NCBI GenBank assembly: GCA_945867285.1 | Contig: CAMBHX010000006.1 | Location: forward strand, 1 to 26,992 | DNA from: Sulfuricurvum sp. IAE1 | GTDB lineage: Bacteria; Campylobacterota; Campylobacteria; Campylobacterales; Sulfurimonadaceae | Length of the DNA: 26,992 nt | Direction of reading: 5' to 3' | In this document: positions 1 through 7,622 of the stretch, piece after piece | Layout: each line of letters begins with the position of its first letter | Numbering within the stretch: the first letter of the stretch is position 1 | Notes under the pieces: model-generated | Database searches by the model: none | Seen by the model: only the letters and a program-made list of their open reading frames with translations | What the model was told of the DNA's origin: nothing | Program-made: the position numbers and the translations under genes

Positions 1-32
1 TTCATGGAGAATAAACAATAGGTGCATGGAAG

Positions 33-41
33 TGCTATAAT
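33..41 (+). promoter_or_regulatory. Candidate extended -10 promoter for the 78-680 gene
   Basis: A perfect TATAAT (36-41) is preceded by TG at 33-34, giving an extended -10 element about 36 bases before the ATG at 78. The hexamer is flanked by AGTGC (31-35) and GCACT (42-46), an inverted repeat centred on the -10. Seen in sequence; promoter activity is inferred. Confidence 0.5.
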
Positions 42-77
42 GCACTCTAGATTTAACGTTTAAACACAGGGAAAACG

Positions 78-680
78 ATGGCTTATTCGCTACAGTATGT
101 AGGACCAAAACAAATGTGTTCAGCCAGTGGCATTGGATTTCAGTCCAATAAAGAAGACAAATACCTCTATTTAGGTGTTTTGTGTGACCTTATACTCTCC
201 CTAGACTACGATTATAATGGTAATGAAAATCACGCCACCCAAATAGGCCAGCGTGACTTTGATGAAAAAACAATTCTCTCAACTATACGTTCATTTGTCC
301 CTGATTTGGATACTAAAATTCAAGAGAGAATCACAAAAACTACACGTGATATTGACACATCCATTACACGAGCTCAAACCAATACCCTCTTAACGAACGA
401 GGACAAAGACGCATTGATTAATAATATCAAAATCATGGAATCTTATCAGATACAGCGGGCAACAAACAAAGCTGTTTATTATGCTGGAATGGACACTTTA
501 GCTTTTATTGTTAAAAAACGTCATATTAAATACATCAAGACAAGCATAGATCCAAAATTACTCCATGTATTGCACTCGCTCCAAGGTACACTTAGACGAC
601 TCCATCCCCCTATTGATACCAAAATGGAAATAGTCGAAAAGCAAGAACATTTAGTAGCTGAACTTCAGATACTAATCTAG
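78..680 (+). CDS. Hypothetical protein, 200 aa, unrecognised
   Basis: I do not recognise this protein. It starts at ATG 78, about 10 bases after an AGGG ribosome-binding stretch, and has its own TATAAT promoter candidate. It has no signal peptide and no membrane segment, so it is probably cytoplasmic. An N-terminal part with a hydrophobic stretch around residues 30-42 (LGVLCDLILSLDY) is followed by a charged, mostly helical middle (residues 60-125) and a basic part (about 145-175). The coding quality looks real: the frame is open for 200 codons and composition matches the neighbours. Its last 9 bases overlap the 3' end of the psd gene on the opposite strand, so the two genes converge with no room for a separate terminator. 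No function is proposed. Confidence 0.75.
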   Translation: MAYSLQYVGPKQMCSASGIGFQSNKEDKYLYLGVLCDLILSLDYDYNGNENHATQIGQRDFDEKTILSTIRSFVPDLDTKIQERITKTTRDIDTSITRAQTNTLLTNEDKDALINNIKIMESYQIQRATNKAVYYAGMDTLAFIVKKRHIKYIKTSIDPKLLHVLHSLQGTLRRLHPPIDTKMEIVEKQEHLVAELQILI

Positions 681-1484
681 TCTTCCAATCGTCTCACCAT
701 ATCTTACACAGCTTCCTACCGTCACGTTAGTGGTTATCATATCTTTTGGTGCTAGAAAAATAATCGTTGAACCCATTTGGAAACATCCCAAATCCTCCCC
801 TTTTTTGAGGTGTAAATTGTCGTATTCGTACACTCCTCCAAGGCCTGTATTGGTGTGAATGAGAGGCTCAAAACTTAACTCCATTTTTCCAACATTGAGC
901 GCCCCTACAAGTACTAGGTAAAAAAGTTTCCCCTCAATAGTTTTACACTCAAGAACAACACGTTCGTTTTCGATGAACAAATCTACTTTACGCTTCAAAG
1001 TTGGAATATTAACTGGATAGAGTTTTCCTGCAATATGAACCGCTTTGGTCACTTGCATATCAATAGGAACATGATAACGATGATAATCGCGAGGAGAGAG
1101 ATAGAAATTAATATAATCTCCATCAAGAAGAGTTTTTTTATTCTCAAGAGTTATTTCGTCACCCAAAAAATCATCTACACTGTAGCTCATCCCTTTAATC
1201 TGAAGCGCCTTATTACCATTTATCATACCTGCATCAGTAATCAAAGAGTCACATGGGCTAATAAAGATATCAGCATCCGTGCAAAAATCTCTTGGAGTAT
1301 TCAAATGACGCGTGAAAAGTGCATTAAGTGTATGATATTCATCAGGATCTTTAAAGTCAGTCATATCCAACCCCATCATCGAAACATAACTTTTATTAAT
1401 CAATTTTTGAAATGATGGGCTATGTCTTCTGGAAGCAAATTTCCCAAATAATTGTGATAGTGTTGAGGTAAAATGTTGTTGCAT
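672..1484 (-). CDS. psd: Phosphatidylserine decarboxylase proenzyme
   Basis: Makes phosphatidylethanolamine from phosphatidylserine at the inner membrane. The family is made as a proenzyme that cleaves itself at a Gly-Ser bond, the serine becoming the pyruvoyl cofactor. Visible here: a FQMGSTIIF segment with the cleavage-site GST at residues 238-240 (Ser239), SPRDYHRYHVP from residue 130 with His135 and His138, and SPCDS with Asp79. Asp79, His138 and Ser239 match the Asp-His-Ser triad known for the bacterial enzyme. The 270-residue length is normal. It is the last gene of a thiL-truD-psd run: its ATG lies 3 bases after the truD stop. Its 3' end overlaps the convergent hypothetical gene by 9 bases. 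Confidence 0.95.
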   Translation of the reverse strand: MQQHFTSTLSQLFGKFASRRHSPSFQKLINKSYVSMMGLDMTDFKDPDEYHTLNALFTRHLNTPRDFCTDADIFISPCDSLITDAGMINGNKALQIKGMSYSVDDFLGDEITLENKKTLLDGDYINFYLSPRDYHRYHVPIDMQVTKAVHIAGKLYPVNIPTLKRKVDLFIENERVVLECKTIEGKLFYLVLVGALNVGKMELSFEPLIHTNTGLGGVYEYDNLHLKKGEDLGCFQMGSTIIFLAPKDMITTNVTVGSCVRYGETIGRLD

Positions 1485-1487
1485 ACG

Positions 1488-2582
1488 TTATTCGTCTCCG
1501 CTCTCGTCGTTTTGTATTTCTCGCTTGGCTATCTCTTCAATTAGTACCGTAGCATAACATCCCTTTGGAAGAGTAAAATGAAGCTCAAACCATGCCTCAT
1601 TTTCTTTATAGTACCCCTCTACTTCTTCGGGATATATCCACCCATAACGGCGCATTCCATCAACACCTTTAGAGATAAGGTCAAACTCTTCTTCGATAGT
1701 TTGTGCCAACCCAGTAGCTCGTGCTGCACGCTCTCCTGCCAGCAGTCCACTCACAGAAATATCATGGTTATTAAATCGTTCAATCTCTGCGTCGTCTTCA
1801 TAATGAAATAACTTTCCGTACGGATAGTGCATCATTGCATCCCCATGGATAAGCTTAAAAGGGTGCTTTTGAGTTTTCATCAGTGCTAATTCTTCTTTGG
1901 GAAGAGGTATAACAGTGGCTAGTTCATCGACACTAAAACTCTCCACTAACTTGGATATTTGTACACGTTTGCCCAGCCATGCATTAAACAAGTAGCTTTG
2001 ATATGAATTAATATAAAACTGATGAAGTTTACGGTTTTTTTCTTTTAACGTTCCTTCTAAAATACTCTTACCTTTTTTATAATTCTCGCCATCAATTCCA
2101 AATCTCTGAAAGCCAAAATAGTTGGGCATTCCATTCTTTTTTATAGCCTTAAGAGCTTCATGGATTTTATAAGCTGACGTAGGATTAACTTTTTTGAGTC
2201 GAATAAAAAAACGATTTCCCTTGAGATGCCCTGTGCGGATTTTATTGTTATGGTACTGTTTCTCAAGGATTTTTATCCCCTCATGCTCAAAACTTTCCAA
2301 CATTGGTTCATATTTTTTTAGAATCGAAATGTATTGCTTCGTTTGTGCATTTTTATCTTTAAGCCCAGCATATCCAATATCACGAGCTTTAATGCCACAA
2401 TGTCGAGCTAATATTTCTACCATTTGCCATGTGGTGAGATTTTTTTTGCGCACATGTAATACTAGGTGTTCTCCCTCCCCACCAAAAGGATATAAAGGTA
2501 TTTCATCAACCACAAAATCACGTGGAGATTGGCGAAAATGAAACTCAATAGGACTATGAGGTAAATAATAATGTCGTTCCAT
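1488..2582 (-). CDS. truD: tRNA pseudouridine(13) synthase TruD
   Basis: Converts uridine-13 of certain tRNAs to pseudouridine. The family signature GLKDKNAQT is at residues 73-81, with the catalytic aspartate at Asp76. The NYFGFQRFG segment (about residues 154-162) is the second conserved TruD motif. The C-terminal part carries a TruD-type insertion region and a short acidic tail. At 364 residues it is a normal length for the family. It sits between thiL (11 bases upstream) and psd (3 bases downstream), so the three are probably one transcript, although their functions are unrelated. Confidence 0.95.
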   Translation of the reverse strand: MERHYYLPHSPIEFHFRQSPRDFVVDEIPLYPFGGEGEHLVLHVRKKNLTTWQMVEILARHCGIKARDIGYAGLKDKNAQTKQYISILKKYEPMLESFEHEGIKILEKQYHNNKIRTGHLKGNRFFIRLKKVNPTSAYKIHEALKAIKKNGMPNYFGFQRFGIDGENYKKGKSILEGTLKEKNRKLHQFYINSYQSYLFNAWLGKRVQISKLVESFSVDELATVIPLPKEELALMKTQKHPFKLIHGDAMMHYPYGKLFHYEDDAEIERFNNHDISVSGLLAGERAARATGLAQTIEEEFDLISKGVDGMRRYGWIYPEEVEGYYKENEAWFELHFTLPKGCYATVLIEEIAKREIQNDESGDE

Positions 2583-2593
2583 AGAATAATCTC

Positions 2594-3418
2594 CTAAAAA
2601 TGGTGTGCTTTGCAGCGATTTTTGGCAGTCCCACGTTTTGCACTACCTATAATTTTCAATGGTGTGCGTGCCAAATTTGCAATTCTTTTTATCTTTTGTA
2701 AGTTGCGAGGGTCAAAAGCCACAAGCATTTCATACTCCTCCCCACTACAACCGATAGATTTTGGGAGTTTTTTATTCCAATGAATATTCAAACGATTTGT
2801 GGAACATAATTTTTGTGTGTCACTAAATAAACCATCAGAAATATCCATACCGCAACGTAAATAGTACCGCGACTTTGCTATAAATTTTTGTCGCAAGTCA
2901 GGCTTCACAAATCGGCTATTGCTATTTACGCAACCCTTTGCCATCAAATATCTTAACTGACGAAGTGAATGCCCTAGATTTCCCGTATGAGCAATAATAT
3001 CGCCACATTTAAGCCCTTTACGTAAAAGAGGATGATTGCTTTTGGAAACAATAGTAATCGAAAGGTCAAGTTTTGTATTACCGATGGTATCACCACCGAT
3101 AATTTCAACCCCAAATTCTTGTGCGCATTCCAAAAAACCGCGGGACAATTCTTGCCTATCATATAAACTCATACTTTTTGGCATTGCAACCCCCAATAAC
3201 GCATATAAAGGAACTGCATTCATAGCAATAGCATCAGAAATATTGACTAACATGGCCTTCGTTGCAATTTGATAAGGGGTGAGCCATTCACGCTTAAAAT
3301 GGACATTCTCAAAAAAAACATCTTTACTGTAAATCCACTTTCCTATAACAGCACCATCATCACCAATGGGTGTTTTACTTTTGGACATCATCTGGATAAA
3401 ATGGTTTTCAATATTCAC
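2594..3418 (-). CDS. thiL: Thiamine-monophosphate kinase ThiL
   Basis: Phosphorylates thiamine monophosphate to the active cofactor thiamine diphosphate with ATP. Conserved ThiL elements are visible: PIGDDGAVI (residues 17-25), a DVFFENVHF strand, NISDAIAMNAVP, GGDTIGN and GMDISDGL. At 274 residues it is slightly shorter than the typical enzyme. The start is GTG at 3418. This puts the GDD motif about 18 residues from the N-terminus, as in the family, whereas the next ATG codons would cut off the first ten residues. It is the first gene of the thiL-truD-psd run, with a TATAAT box 35 bases upstream. Thiamine diphosphate is also the cofactor of the OorB subunit encoded further along. Confidence 0.93.
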   Translation of the reverse strand: MNIENHFIQMMSKSKTPIGDDGAVIGKWIYSKDVFFENVHFKREWLTPYQIATKAMLVNISDAIAMNAVPLYALLGVAMPKSMSLYDRQELSRGFLECAQEFGVEIIGGDTIGNTKLDLSITIVSKSNHPLLRKGLKCGDIIAHTGNLGHSLRQLRYLMAKGCVNSNSRFVKPDLRQKFIAKSRYYLRCGMDISDGLFSDTQKLCSTNRLNIHWNKKLPKSIGCSGEEYEMLVAFDPRNLQKIKRIANLARTPLKIIGSAKRGTAKNRCKAHHF

Positions 3419-3452
3419 AAAAGCCGTCCATTCTGTTATTTATATCATCGCA

Positions 3453-3458
3453 ATTATA
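3453..3458 (-). promoter_or_regulatory. thiL: Candidate -10 box for the thiL-truD-psd operon
   Basis: The minus strand reads TATAAT here, 35 bases before the GTG start of thiL, in an AT-rich divergent intergenic region. No clear -35 element is seen, which is common for housekeeping promoters in this phylum. Confidence 0.4.
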
Positions 3459-3495
3459 AGATATTTATAGTTATTGTAGGGTTAAGAGATTTTTC

Positions 3496-3504
3496 TGCTA
3501 AAAT
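3496..3504 (+). promoter_or_regulatory. Candidate extended -10 for the degenerate GGDEF gene
   Basis: TGCTAAAAT is an extended -10-like element 48 bases before the ATG at 3552. It is a weaker match than the other boxes listed, and assignment rests only on position and similarity. Confidence 0.3.
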
Positions 3505-3551
3505 ACACAGTTCAAATATGTGATAAAACTATAGCATCAGGGATTCTACCC

Positions 3552-4745
3552 ATGAAACTTTCTATTCGTCAAATTTTTTTCAACCTTAAATTAGCACTAG
3601 CATTTCTTGGACTTGGTGTTACTTTTTTGAGCATAGAACTTATAACAATTTCTGAGTATTCAAATAGACTCTCAGCACTGAAAAACCAGCACCTCCTTAT
3701 AAAAAAAATTATGACTACAGATTTAAGTGATTCAGCTATGGCGACCATTACCATCAACAGTGACTTGGCAGAATTACAACTTTTCACTAAATTATCTAAT
3801 CAAAATGTAAAACTAGACTTATTCATTCGAACGCAAGGAGAACAAGAATCTCTGAGACATATGCTTACATCTAGCTCCGGAATTTTTCAAGAAGCAGCAC
3901 TGTTTTGGGCTGAATCCATGGGAAATTCACGAAGATCTATGTATGATCGGATGGAAACTGCTAAAAACCTTTATATTGTTGATATTGACAGGATGATTGA
4001 TTATCAAATCCAACTCATCATTGATGCGGTATCTATGGCCAAAACAACCGTGCTTATCTTATTTATTTTTGGATTTTTGGTATTTTTCTTTTACCAATGG
4101 CGTCTTAAACAAATTTATCATGATATCAAACATGCATGTGCGATTGATAGTACTGGTGAAAAGTCAGAAGCCACAACCGAGGAACTTGACTTCATCGTAC
4201 GCAAACTCTCTCGGAAAATGCCCACTTCCAATACCAATCCAATACTACTCAATCCACAAAGTGGCCTTAATAATGAAAAAGGGATGATAGCCGTATATAA
4301 TACCAAACGTAATTCAAAAATTGTGGGAACACTTTTTCTAACCCTTTTTGAAATCGACAAGTATCACGAGCTAAGCTCCAAGCTTTCCAAAGAAGAGCTC
4401 AATGACATAACTCGAAAACTTGGAGAAATACTCTCTATGTACGAGCAACCTTTTGATGTCATTGGCCATTTAGAGAATAATACATTCGCTTTTCTTATGG
4501 CACGTTCTACCAAAGACACAGCACTTGGTGATGCAGAAAAAATCATCTCTTCGGTCGCTGAATCCGTTTTTCCTATTTCAACAGGTGCTATCAAAATAAC
4601 CCTAAGTGGAGGATTTTTACTCAAAGTTCCTTCTAAAACGCTCGAAGAAGCATTAGGAGACGCTGCAAAAATCAGTGTAAAAGCCAAAGATACCGGTGGA
4701 AATCGTATCGCACAATTGAGAGAGAGTGCTAGTGTGTTTAAATAA
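3552..4745 (+). CDS. Membrane protein with a degenerate GGDEF domain
   Basis: A 397-residue two-pass inner-membrane protein. TM helix 1 spans about residues 13-33 and TM helix 2 about 165-181. Between them lies a helical periplasmic sensor region of about 130 residues. The C-terminal cytoplasmic part (about 230-395) has the outline of a GGDEF diguanylate cyclase domain: NPQSGLNNEKG (234-244) matches the usual D-x-L-T-G-L-x-N-R-R entry motif, and FEIDKY (266-271) matches the first metal-site strand. The signature itself is lost: the GGDEF position reads ENNTF (308-312). The protein is therefore unlikely to make c-di-GMP and may be a sensor or binding protein. An AGGGA ribosome-binding site lies about 8 bases before the ATG. 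It stands alone between thiL and sdhA. Confidence 0.8.
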   Translation: MKLSIRQIFFNLKLALAFLGLGVTFLSIELITISEYSNRLSALKNQHLLIKKIMTTDLSDSAMATITINSDLAELQLFTKLSNQNVKLDLFIRTQGEQESLRHMLTSSSGIFQEAALFWAESMGNSRRSMYDRMETAKNLYIVDIDRMIDYQIQLIIDAVSMAKTTVLILFIFGFLVFFFYQWRLKQIYHDIKHACAIDSTGEKSEATTEELDFIVRKLSRKMPTSNTNPILLNPQSGLNNEKGMIAVYNTKRNSKIVGTLFLTLFEIDKYHELSSKLSKEELNDITRKLGEILSMYEQPFDVIGHLENNTFAFLMARSTKDTALGDAEKIISSVAESVFPISTGAIKITLSGGFLLKVPSKTLEEALGDAAKISVKAKDTGGNRIAQLRESASVFK

Positions 4746-4841
4746 TATCTAATCTTGTTACCTTTTTGGACATTACAAACTTTTATAAAATCTCTTCGTA
4801 TTCCAACCCTCATTTTTAATACTACGCAAGAGTTACCACGC

Positions 4842-4847
4842 TATAAT
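4842..4847 (+). promoter_or_regulatory. sdhA: Candidate -10 box for the sdhABE operon
   Basis: TATAAT lies 61 bases before the sdhA ATG in the 163-base gap after the GGDEF-like gene. A second, closer candidate is CATACT at 4873-4878. The sequence alone does not decide between them. Confidence 0.4.
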
Positions 4848-4908
4848 CACTTTAACTTATGTCATTTTTTGGCATACTGTAAATCTATTCATTTATTAAG
4901 GATGCACT

Positions 4909-6621
4909 ATGGGTATTCCCGTTCATACATATGATGCAATTATCGTTGGTGCAGGGCTTGCGGGCTGTGCAGCAGCGCGTGAATTGCAAAAAGCTGGCAA
5001 AAAAGTAGCCGTTATCACCAAGCTTCATCCACTACGATCTCACTCAGGTGCAGCACAGGGTGGTATTAATGCTGCTTTTAGTGATGCCGATAGCGTTGAA
5101 TTACACGAATTTGATACTGTCAAAGGTTCTGATTATCTAGCTGATCAAGATGTAGTGGCCTTCATGTGCGAACGTGCACCCGAAACGGTTCGCTGGATTG
5201 AGCGTATGGGTGCGGCTTTTAGCCGTAATGCTGACGGAACCATTGCGCAACGACCTTTTGGTGGTCAATCTTCACCTCGTGCGTGTTTTGCCAAGGACCG
5301 TACAGGACTTACACTTCTTCAAACTATTTACGAACAAGCGTTTCGTGAAGGGGTAGAGTTTTGGGACGAGTGGTATGCTGCTGATCTTCTTTACACTGAA
5401 GGAAAAGTTTATGGTGTTGCTGCCTATAATATCCGTAATAGTGAACAAGCAATTTTCAACGCAAAAACTGTTATGTTTGCAACGGGTGGATATGCTAGAG
5501 CATTTAAAATTAACTCGAATGCACACGCCAATACAGGTGATGGTCTCTCCCTTGTAGCACGTCATGGACTTCCATTGGAAGATATGGAGTTTGTTCAGTT
5601 TCATCCGTCAGGACTTTCAGGCAATGGTGTATTGATTTCAGAAGCTGCTCGTGGTGAAGGTGGGAAACTTCTCAACTCATTAGGTGAACGTTTTATGGAA
5701 AAATATGCACCTAACGCTATGGAGCTTGCATCTCGTGACGTTGTTGCACGAGCTATTATCCAAGAAATCCGTGAGGGTCGTGGTGTTGGTCCTCGCAAAG
5801 ATGCTGTTTACATTGATCTTGTTCACTTGGGCAAAGAAAAAATCATGGAACGTTTACCTGAACTTCGTGATTTAGCAATCACATTCTTAGGGCTAGATAT
5901 GATTAAAGAGCCTATTCTTATCTCCGCAACTGCCCACTATTCTATGGGCGGAATTCCTATGGATAAACTCGGGCATGTTCGTAAAAATAATACTGAGTTT
6001 GTTGAGGGCTTTTACGCTGCAGGTGAATGTTCATGTTCTTCTGTTCATGGAGCAAATCGTCTGGGTGCCAACTCAGTTCTTGAAGCACTTCTTTTTGGTC
6101 GCTTTGTTGGTAAAACTATGGTTGATGAGATTGATTCAATCACTCTATATCCTGCAACCTCAGATGATGCAGTGCGTATGGATACTGAGATCAAATGGGC
6201 ACTCACCAATCATGGTCAAGAGTCAGTATCCGTGCTGCGTGAAGAACTTCAACAGTCTATGACAGACAATGCAGGTGTATTTAGAACTCAAAAAACACTT
6301 GAAGAGCAAATGGTTATTATCGAAGCTCTTCAAGCTCGTTATAAAAATATTAGTATCAAAGATAAATCCAAAATCTTCAATACTGAGCTCCAAGAAGCAA
6401 TTGAATTTGGACACATGCTTGATTACTCACTCTTTATTGTTGCTAGTGCACTTGCACGTCAAGAGAGTCGTGGTGCACACTTCCGTGAGGATTTCCCAAC
6501 ACGTGATGATGAAAAATTCCTCAAACACACTATGGCATACATGGATGAGAATGGAAAAATTTCACTAGACTATATGGATGTTACTTTGGGTCGTCATGAA
6601 CTCAAAGCACGTTCATACTAA
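4909..6621 (+). CDS. sdhA: Succinate dehydrogenase/fumarate reductase flavoprotein (SdhABE type)
   Basis: Carries FAD and the site where fumarate and succinate interconvert. The FAD-binding GAGLAG is at residues 14-19, and HSGAAQGG (45-52) has the histidine that carries covalent FAD (His45). Active-site residues fit the family: His232 in FHPSGL, Glu248, Arg281 in SRDVVAR, His343 in HYSMGG and Arg384 in ANRLGAN. At 570 residues it is typical. The start is fixed: AAGGA lies 7 bases upstream and an in-frame TAA ends 9 bases before the ATG. No Tat signal peptide can precede it, unlike the exported MfrA fumarate reductases of Wolinella and Campylobacter, so it is predicted to be cytoplasmic. With sdhB and sdhE it forms the non-classical enzyme without haem anchor subunits. 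In an autotroph the reductive direction (fumarate to succinate) is the likely role. Confidence 0.93.
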   Translation: MGIPVHTYDAIIVGAGLAGCAAARELQKAGKKVAVITKLHPLRSHSGAAQGGINAAFSDADSVELHEFDTVKGSDYLADQDVVAFMCERAPETVRWIERMGAAFSRNADGTIAQRPFGGQSSPRACFAKDRTGLTLLQTIYEQAFREGVEFWDEWYAADLLYTEGKVYGVAAYNIRNSEQAIFNAKTVMFATGGYARAFKINSNAHANTGDGLSLVARHGLPLEDMEFVQFHPSGLSGNGVLISEAARGEGGKLLNSLGERFMEKYAPNAMELASRDVVARAIIQEIREGRGVGPRKDAVYIDLVHLGKEKIMERLPELRDLAITFLGLDMIKEPILISATAHYSMGGIPMDKLGHVRKNNTEFVEGFYAAGECSCSSVHGANRLGANSVLEALLFGRFVGKTMVDEIDSITLYPATSDDAVRMDTEIKWALTNHGQESVSVLREELQQSMTDNAGVFRTQKTLEEQMVIIEALQARYKNISIKDKSKIFNTELQEAIEFGHMLDYSLFIVASALARQESRGAHFREDFPTRDDEKFLKHTMAYMDENGKISLDYMDVTLGRHELKARSY

Positions 6622-6625
6622 GGAG
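6620..6625 (+). promoter_or_regulatory. sdhB: Shine-Dalgarno site that sets the sdhB start
   Basis: AAGGAG overlaps the sdhA stop codon and stands 6 bases before the ATG at 6632. The same frame is open back to 6578 inside sdhA, but that ATG lacks a good site and would add 18 residues read from sdhA sequence. This fixes the start at 6632. Confidence 0.75.
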
Positions 6626-6631
6626 CAAAAT

Positions 6632-7609
6632 ATGGAAGCAATAACTAAACAAAATGTTACTTTTAAAGTTTTTCGTTTCAATGAAGAGACTGATTATCTA
6701 CCTTACTATAATACCTACACATTAGAGGTAACTCACGAAGAAGTTGTATTAGATATTCTTAATCGTATTAAATGGGATCACGATGGTTCACTCTCCTATC
6801 GACGCAGTTGCCGCCACGGCATCTGTGGTGTTTGTTCAATCAAAGTCAATGGTAAAGGAATTCTGGCGTGTAAATCTCGTCTATTTGAACTTATTGAAGC
6901 ATTTGGTAATGAACTCACTATTGAGCCATTGAGTACCAAGCGTGCTATCAAAGATTTGATCATCGATAAAAAAGATTTTTGGGATAAACACGCCGTTGTA
7001 AAACCATTTTTGACTGGTGATATTGATGAAGCTCCAACGTCAGAGCATCTTGTTAGTCCTCATGATGCTGAAAAACTTCTCGAAGCTGACTACTGTATCC
7101 AATGTGGTGCCTGTCATTACTCATGTCCTGCAGTTGAAATCAACGACCAATTTATGGGGCCTGCTGCATTTGCTTCAGCGTATCGCTTCAGTGCTGATGT
7201 TCGTGATACTGAGTCAGAGGACCGTTTACATCTCACCAACGAAGAAGCTAGTGGGGTTTGGGATTGTGTTAAATGTATGGAATGTGCAGAGGTGTGTCCT
7301 AAAGAGGTCAACCCTATTGAAAAAATCACCAAACTGCACAATATGATTTTTGAAGCTGGCATTGCCAAAAACAATGTTGCTACTCGTCATGCTGTAGGTT
7401 TTGCCCACTCTATAGCCAAACATGGATTATTGGATGAAGGCGAGCTTGTTCGTTATTCCGAAGGAAATATTGGTGTCTTAAAACACGTACCAGTAGCACT
7501 CAAAATGTTCAGCAAAGGCAAAATCGTATTGCCATGGAATATGCCAAAATCAGACAAACTTGACGAAATTCAAAAACTCATCAAGTCATCATCAACTGTA
7601 AAGTTTTAG
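6632..7609 (+). CDS. sdhB: Succinate dehydrogenase/fumarate reductase iron-sulfur subunit
   Basis: Passes electrons between the flavoprotein and SdhE through three Fe-S clusters. The N-terminal ferredoxin fold has a [2Fe-2S] site with Cys60, Cys65, Cys68 and Cys80. The second cluster motif, CIQCGACHYSCP, uses Cys155, 158, 161 and 165. The third, CVKCMECAEVCP, has Cys212, 215, 218 and 222. Classical SdhB proteins have a non-cysteine at the second of these positions and bind [3Fe-4S]; four cysteines here indicate a [4Fe-4S] cluster, a known trait of the type-E enzymes. At 325 residues it is longer than the classical subunit of about 240, with extra C-terminal sequence. The gene starts 10 bases after the sdhA stop. 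Confidence 0.93.
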   Translation: MEAITKQNVTFKVFRFNEETDYLPYYNTYTLEVTHEEVVLDILNRIKWDHDGSLSYRRSCRHGICGVCSIKVNGKGILACKSRLFELIEAFGNELTIEPLSTKRAIKDLIIDKKDFWDKHAVVKPFLTGDIDEAPTSEHLVSPHDAEKLLEADYCIQCGACHYSCPAVEINDQFMGPAAFASAYRFSADVRDTESEDRLHLTNEEASGVWDCVKCMECAEVCPKEVNPIEKITKLHNMIFEAGIAKNNVATRHAVGFAHSIAKHGLLDEGELVRYSEGNIGVLKHVPVALKMFSKGKIVLPWNMPKSDKLDEIQKLIKSSSTVKF

Positions 7610-7622
7610 GGAGTTACGAGCT

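Noticed and set aside
1..21. The first 21 bases read as an open frame ending in TAG and could be the tail of an upstream gene.
   Set aside because: Six codons are too few to support a coding call.
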